This document shows positions 59,927 to 64,000 of a DNA stretch of 64,000 nucleotides, one piece after another. How positions within the stretch are numbered: the first letter of the stretch is position 1; each line of letters begins with the position of its first letter. This stretch comes from Leisingera aquimarina DSM 24565. GTDB taxonomy: Bacteria; Pseudomonadota; Alphaproteobacteria; Rhodobacterales; Rhodobacteraceae. The position numbers were made by a program, and so were the translations under genes. The stretch covers positions 682,596 to 746,595 of the forward strand of contig NZ_KI421504.1 in assembly GCF_000473165.1 (NCBI RefSeq), given 5' to 3'. Under the pieces are notes generated by a model. That model worked only from the letters and a program-made list of their open reading frames with translations, did no database searches and was not told the DNA's origin.

Positions 59927-61237
59927 ATGACTGATTTGACCCCACGCGAAATCGTTTCTGAGCTGGATCGTTTTATCATCGGCCAGAAAGAAGCCAAACG
60001 TGCCGTTGCCGTGGCCCTGCGCAGCCGCTGGCGGCGTAAGCAGCTGGCTGATGACCTGCGGGATGAGGTGTACCCGAAGAACATCCTGATGATCGGCCCA
60101 ACCGGTGTCGGCAAGACGGAGATCTCCCGCCGGCTGGCAAAACTGGCGCGCGCGCCCTTCATCAAAATCGAGGCGACCAAGTTCACTGAAGTCGGATATG
60201 TCGGCCGCGATGTGGAGCAGATCATCCGGGATCTGGCAGACAGCGCCATCGCCCAGACCCGCGAATTTATGCGCGAGGATGTGAAAGCCAACGCGCAGAA
60301 AGCTGCCGAGAACCGGGTGCTGGAAGCTATCGCCGGCTCAGACGCGCGTGAAGCCACCCGCGAAATGTTCCGCAAGAAGCTGAAGTCAGGTGAACTCGAC
60401 GACACAGTGATCGAACTGGATGTTGCAGACACATCCAACCCGATGGGCAATATGTTCGAAATCCCCGGCCAGCCCGGCGGTAACATGGGCGCGCTGAACC
60501 TAGGCGACCTGTTCGGCAAGGCAATGGGCGGGCGCACCACTCGCAAGAAGATGACCGTTTCCGAAAGCTATGAGGTGCTGATCAGCGAAGAGGCCGACAA
60601 GCTGCTGGATGATGAAACCGTCACTCGCGCCGCGCTGGAATCGGTGGAACAGAACGGCATCGTTTTTCTGGACGAAATCGACAAAGTCTGCGCGCGCCAG
60701 GAGACCCGCGGCGGCGACGTCAGCCGCGAAGGCGTGCAGCGGGATCTGCTGCCGCTGATCGAAGGCACCACCGTCAGCACCAAACACGGACCAGTCAAGA
60801 CTGACCACATCCTCTTCATTGCCTCCGGCGCGTTCCATATTGCCAAACCCTCGGACCTGCTGCCGGAGCTGCAAGGCCGTCTGCCGATCCGGGTGAGCCT
60901 GCGGGCGCTGACCGAAGCGGATTTCGTGCGTATCCTGACCGAGACCGACAACGCATTGACCCTCCAGTACACTGCATTGATGGGTACGGAAGAGGTTGAG
61001 GTGACCTTTACCGAAGACGGTATCGCCGCGTTGGCCAAGATTGCCGCCGAGGTAAACCAGACCGTGGAAAACATCGGCGCACGGCGACTTTACACAGTGA
61101 TGGAGCGGGTTTTTGAAGAGCTGTCCTTTACTGCGCCGGACCGGTCGGGCGACGCGGTCACCGTGGACGCGAGTTTTGTAAAGAAAAACCTCGGCGAGCT
61201 TGGCCGTTCCGCGGATGTCAGCCGTTACGTGCTCTAA
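59927..61237 (+). CDS. hslU: ATP-dependent protease ATPase subunit HslU
   Basis: A 436-residue AAA+ unfoldase. The Walker A is [19 protein letters not shown], the pore loop is [19 protein letters not shown], the Walker B is [15 protein letters not shown], an intermediate (I) domain covers about residues 110-230, and sensor II is in [15 protein letters not shown]. The C-terminal tail SRYVL is the conserved element that inserts into HslV. Its own Shine-Dalgarno is weak (GGAAG), in line with dependence on upstream translation. A long hairpin follows. Confidence 0.97.
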   Translation: MTDLTPREIVSELDRFIIGQKEAKRAVAVALRSRWRRKQLADDLRDEVYPKNILMIGPTGVGKTEISRRLAKLARAPFIKIEATKFTEVGYVGRDVEQIIRDLADSAIAQTREFMREDVKANAQKAAENRVLEAIAGSDAREATREMFRKKLKSGELDDTVIELDVADTSNPMGNMFEIPGQPGGNMGALNLGDLFGKAMGGRTTRKKMTVSESYEVLISEEADKLLDDETVTRAALESVEQNGIVFLDEIDKVCARQETRGGDVSREGVQRDLLPLIEGTTVSTKHGPVKTDHILFIASGAFHIAKPSDLLPELQGRLPIRVSLRALTEADFVRILTETDNALTLQYTALMGTEEVEVTFTEDGIAALAKIAAEVNQTVENIGARRLYTVMERVFEELSFTAPDRSGDAVTVDASFVKKNLGELGRSADVSRYVL

Positions 61238-61266
61238 AACACCGGATCTATAGCAGCCACTGGACT

Positions 61267-61296
61267 TTGGCGGCAGGTGCACTAGCCTGCCGCCAA
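61267..61296 (+). terminator. 11-bp hairpin after hslU
   Basis: TTGGCGGCAGG (61267-61277) and CCTGCCGCCAA (61286-61296) pair perfectly with an eight-base loop. Only TTGATTG follows, so termination may be partial and the next gene could be read through. It ends just before the GAGGTG ribosome site of the lipoprotein gene. Confidence 0.6.
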
Positions 61297-61314
61297 TTGA
61301 TTGAGGTGAACAAT

Positions 61315-62430
61315 ATGCACGGGCTGCGCCTGATTTCCGGTGTGATTATGGTCCTTCTGGCGGCCTGTACTGACAGATCCTTTACACCTACAATTCCTGA
61401 GGCGTTGGAACTGGGCACTCCCAAGACCATTTTCGCAGCCACAAACCGAGACCCGCTGCCCGACGGCACCTTTGGGTCGGAGCGCACCGATGGAGTCAGC
61501 CTGCTTGAACTCACGGTTTCAATCCCGCCGGATCATAAGCCTGGCTCGCTGAAGTTCGGCTACGCAAACCCGGATCCCTCCACTGAATTCACTATGGCGG
61601 GACGAAGGACATTCGAGTCAGAGGCAGCCTTTTCCGCCCGGCTGCAGCAAGAGCTGGCAAAGTTTCCCAAAAAGGAGCGCGAAGTCACGGTTTTTGTTCA
61701 CGGCTTCAACTCCACCCAGGCCGAGACCGCTTTCCGGGCCGCCCAGCTGACTCACGACATTAATGTTCCCGGGGCAACGGTCATTTATTCCTGGCCAAGC
61801 AAGGGCCGTCCGCTGGGCTACGCCTACGATGGTGACAGCGTGCTGTTTGCCCGCGACGGGCTGGAGACTCTGCTGCGCAAATTGCGCGCTTCCGCGGTCG
61901 AACGGATTGTGGTTGTTGCCCATTCCATGGGCGGGCTGCTCACTATGGAAACCCTGCGTCAAATGGAGATCAAAACTCCTGGCTGGACATCGCAAAACCT
62001 GGGCGGTGTCATCCTGATGTCGCCTGACCTGGATGTTGACGTATTCAAATCCCAGATGCAGAGATTCACGCAGGTGCCGCAGCCGTTCCTGATTTTCGTT
62101 TCACGAAAAGATAACGTCCTGACACTGTCACAGCGCCTGCGCGGCCTGAATGGCCGTGAAAGACTGGGAAATCTCGGCAGTATTGACGCAGTCAGCGGTC
62201 TGCCGGTTGAAGTGATCGACACCACAGCCTTTGCAGATGAAGCGGAATCGCAGCATTTTGTGGCAGCCTCGTCGCCGGCCTTGATTGCTCTGTTAAACGG
62301 TGCGCGGGAAACCGCAGACACATTCACGCACAACCAGGACCTGCTGCAGAAAATTCTGCCCGGTCAGATTGTTATCCAGGACAGTACCATCAAGGTCGCA
62401 CTGGAAAGCACGCCCGCGGACAACAGATAG
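61315..62430 (+). CDS. alpha/beta-hydrolase lipoprotein (DUF900 family)
   Basis: A 371-residue protein with a lipoprotein signal peptide (LISGVIMVLLAACTD; lipobox LAAC with Cys18), so it is probably anchored in the outer membrane. The hydrolase core has VTVFVHGFNSTQAETAFRAA (oxyanion region), VIYSWPSKGRPLGYAYDGDS and the nucleophile elbow VVAHSMGGLLTMETL. The aspartate and histidine of the triad probably lie in the C-terminal third. It matches the DUF900 esterase-like group, substrate unknown. It ends exactly where the convergent Smr gene ends (62430/62431). Confidence 0.88.
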   Translation: MHGLRLISGVIMVLLAACTDRSFTPTIPEALELGTPKTIFAATNRDPLPDGTFGSERTDGVSLLELTVSIPPDHKPGSLKFGYANPDPSTEFTMAGRRTFESEAAFSARLQQELAKFPKKEREVTVFVHGFNSTQAETAFRAAQLTHDINVPGATVIYSWPSKGRPLGYAYDGDSVLFARDGLETLLRKLRASAVERIVVVAHSMGGLLTMETLRQMEIKTPGWTSQNLGGVILMSPDLDVDVFKSQMQRFTQVPQPFLIFVSRKDNVLTLSQRLRGLNGRERLGNLGSIDAVSGLPVEVIDTTAFADEAESQHFVAASSPALIALLNGARETADTFTHNQDLLQKILPGQIVIQDSTIKVALESTPADNR

Positions 62431-63018
62431 TCACCGGCTGCGTCTGAGATAAACATAATAGGCGCCCTCACCGCCATGGCTGATATGGGCAGGGGTGACC
62501 TGCATCACTGCTTGCGCCAACGGCGGCAGTGACAGCCATTGCGGCACCTTGTGGCGCAGCACCCCGCGCGGGACCGGCATTGGGCCTGGCTCGTCGCGGT
62601 CCTTGCCCTTGCCGGTGATCACCAGCACCAGCCGCTTTCCGGAGGCCTGGGCAGACAGGATAAACCGGGTGAGAGAAGGGTGTGCCGAGTCGATCCGCAT
62701 ACCGTGCAGGTCGAGCTTGCCTTCCGGCTTAAGTTTGCCGCGCTTCATGCGGCGAAAGGATTTTTCATCCATCTGCACCGGATCCCCGGCCAGGCTGCGG
62801 GCAATCGAAGGCTTCAGATCGTGTTTCAGCGGTTTGGGCCTGGCGCGGCTTCCAATCTGAAACGGATCCAGTCTCGGCTCAGGTTGCTTAACCGGTTTGG
62901 GTTTCGGCATCGGCAGAGCAGGGGGCGTGGAATGCGCGCCCGGATGAATACGTTCGGCGTGTTTCACGACCTTGTGCCAGAGGTCGATCTCATCTCCTGT
63001 CAGTTTCCGCCGTGTCAT
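62431..63018 (-). CDS. Smr/MutS2-domain protein
   Basis: A 195-residue protein with a basic, proline-rich N-terminus (PMPKPKPVKQPEPRLDPF) and a C-terminal Smr domain. The motifs are GKLDLHGMRIDSAHPSLTRF (the LDxHG signature) and LVITGKGKDRDEPGP (TGKG). Smr domains nick or bind nucleic acid, and stand-alone ones have been tied to RNA or ribosome rescue in other bacteria. The role here is unknown. Its ATG abuts the mltA stop (TGA-ATG), so the two form an operon. Confidence 0.92.
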   Translation of the reverse strand: MTRRKLTGDEIDLWHKVVKHAERIHPGAHSTPPALPMPKPKPVKQPEPRLDPFQIGSRARPKPLKHDLKPSIARSLAGDPVQMDEKSFRRMKRGKLKPEGKLDLHGMRIDSAHPSLTRFILSAQASGKRLVLVITGKGKDRDEPGPMPVPRGVLRHKVPQWLSLPPLAQAVMQVTPAHISHGGEGAYYVYLRRSR

Positions 63019-64000
63019 TCAAAGGTCTTCCGGCAGCATCGCATAGGCCCGCTGGATCGGCAGCAGAACCACCATCCTCCCCGGGTCTTTCATCGTTCCA
63101 GCGGTCTCGCCGGCCTCATCACCCGTACCGACAAAAATATCAGCCCGCTGCGCGCCTTTTATTGCGGATCCGGTATCCTGGGCCACCATCAGGCGGCGCA
63201 GCGGCATATGCCCGTCCTTTTCCACCCAGACCGGCGCACCCAGCGGGGTGTATGCAGGGTCGGCGGCAATGGTGCGCATTGGCGTGACCGAACGGTTCAT
63301 CGCGCCAAGCGGCCCCTTGGAAGCGGCCACTTTGCGCACTTCACGGAAGAACACATAAGACGGATTGTGTAACAGCAACTCCTTGCCGTCAGCCGGGTTG
63401 CGCCGGACCCAGGATTTGATCACTTGGGCGCTGACCTGATGGGGGTTGTAGACACCGCGACGCACCAATTCCTTGCCGATGGATTTATAAGTGTGGCCAT
63501 TGGCGCCGCCATAACCGACCCGGATCATAGAGCCATCCGGCAAGCGGATCCGGCCAGAACCCTGGATCTGCAGAAAGAACAGCTCCACCGGATCATCCAC
63601 CCAGGCAATCTCCAACCCGCGGGCTTCCATGACACCACTGGTCAGAATGTCCCGCCGGGGCAGCCACAAACCGGTGCCGCGCGCCTCAGGCGGCATCTTG
63701 TAGATTGGATAGCGAAACCGGCCTGTCCGGTAGCGGGAACCGCTCAGCTCCGGCTCAAAATAGCCGGTGAACAGAGCCGGATTGCCGTCCTCAATCAGAA
63801 CCGGGCGGAAGAACAGTTCGAAAAACGCCCGCGCCCCTGCGGAGGTCTGCGATCGCGCCGCCTTGCACAAGGCTGCCCAGTCGGGATCCTTCAAGTCCTT
63901 GCAGGTTCCCAGAAAAACTTGCAGCGCTTGGGCATGATCATCCTGTGCCCAGCCATCCAGCTGGGCAAAGTCTAGGATGCTGGACACGGCTTCAGATTGC
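63019..64000 (-). CDS. mltA: membrane-bound lytic murein transglycosylase A, 3' part
   Basis: The last 327 or so residues of MltA, which cleaves peptidoglycan to 1,6-anhydro-muropeptides. FTGYFEPELSGSRYRTGRF starts the family core, FFLQIQGSGRIRLPDGSMIR is the barrel segment, and AQDTGSAIKGAQRADIFVGT holds the catalytic aspartate. The frame remains open to the window edge (codons before the GTG at 63987 read QSEA), so the signal peptide and true start lie beyond base 64000. Together with amgK, murU and mtgA it belongs to the wall synthesis and recycling set in this window. Confidence 0.95.
   Translation of the reverse strand, partial: QSEAVSSILDFAQLDGWAQDDHAQALQVFLGTCKDLKDPDWAALCKAARSQTSAGARAFFELFFRPVLIEDGNPALFTGYFEPELSGSRYRTGRFRYPIYKMPPEARGTGLWLPRRDILTSGVMEARGLEIAWVDDPVELFFLQIQGSGRIRLPDGSMIRVGYGGANGHTYKSIGKELVRRGVYNPHQVSAQVIKSWVRRNPADGKELLLHNPSYVFFREVRKVAASKGPLGAMNRSVTPMRTIAADPAYTPLGAPVWVEKDGHMPLRRLMVAQDTGSAIKGAQRADIFVGTGDEAGETAGTMKDPGRMVVLLPIQRAYAMLPEDL

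Overview
The window is a GC-rich, densely packed chromosomal segment from an alphaproteobacterium. It is almost certainly a member of the Rhodobacteraceae (Roseobacter group; the gene set resembles Leisingera, Phaeobacter or Ruegeria, but the genus is an inference). The grounds are the RegB / SenC / RegA redox locus in its classical divergent layout, the hemD - alphaproteobacterial mitofilin - hemY run, the tsaE-amgK-murU-addB-addA-trxA run, an HslV with a short pro-sequence, and intergenic hairpins of a type common in roseobacters. About 60 protein genes and one tRNA are supported. Genes overlap at ATGA or TGATG junctions in many places.

Layout. 1-3.2 kb: 3' end of dxs, a small unknown gene, a YeeZ-like reductase and a methyltransferase. 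3.4-9.0 kb: a CoA-thioester catabolic cluster (CaiD-type hydratase, ADP-forming acyl-CoA ligase, SelW-like redox protein, acyl-CoA dehydrogenase) divergent from a GATase1/AraC regulator, best read as gamma-butyrobetaine or carnitine breakdown. 9.0-18.1 kb: a membrane protein, a VOC protein, the coupled ade-amn pair (AMP to hypoxanthine), HU, two exporters, a DUF4202 protein and msrB-msrA. 18.2-29.4 kb, all on the minus strand: gltD, a GFA-family protein, gltB, mtgA, a glutathione transferase, queG and an orphan HyuA-type gene. 29.7-31.5 kb: uppP and an NDUFA9-like protein.

31.7-32.8 kb is the only clearly accessory stretch. A single-domain globin gene has been split by a decayed IS66-family element and also appears frameshifted near its start. 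A tRNA-Leu(CAG) follows. 33-36.7 kb: hemD, a Mic60-like protein with a 16-copy hexanucleotide repeat, and hemY. 36.8-40.9 kb: tsaD-gpsA-YciI-EVE, a DUF1761 gene whose Shine-Dalgarno lies in a hairpin, and a DUF899 gene behind a palindromic promoter. 41-43.7 kb: ahcY, a small secreted protein and an HD hydrolase. 43.7-46.4 kb: regA, senC and regB. 46.5-56.9 kb: a PAS protein, tsaE, amgK, murU, addB, addA and trxA. 57.1-64 kb: two tandem Lin0512 proteins, a DUF1127 protein, hslV - membrane protein - hslU, a lipoprotein hydrolase, an Smr protein and the 3' part of mltA.

The genes mostly serve core metabolism: isoprenoids, nitrogen assimilation, envelope recycling, heme, redox control, recombination and proteolysis. 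No CRISPR array, prophage or defence island was seen. The most interesting signals are the globin split by IS66, the SD-occluding hairpin, the (GAGACC)16 tract, the perfect 30-bp inverted repeat, the membrane protein inside hslVU and the likely carnitine-type operon.
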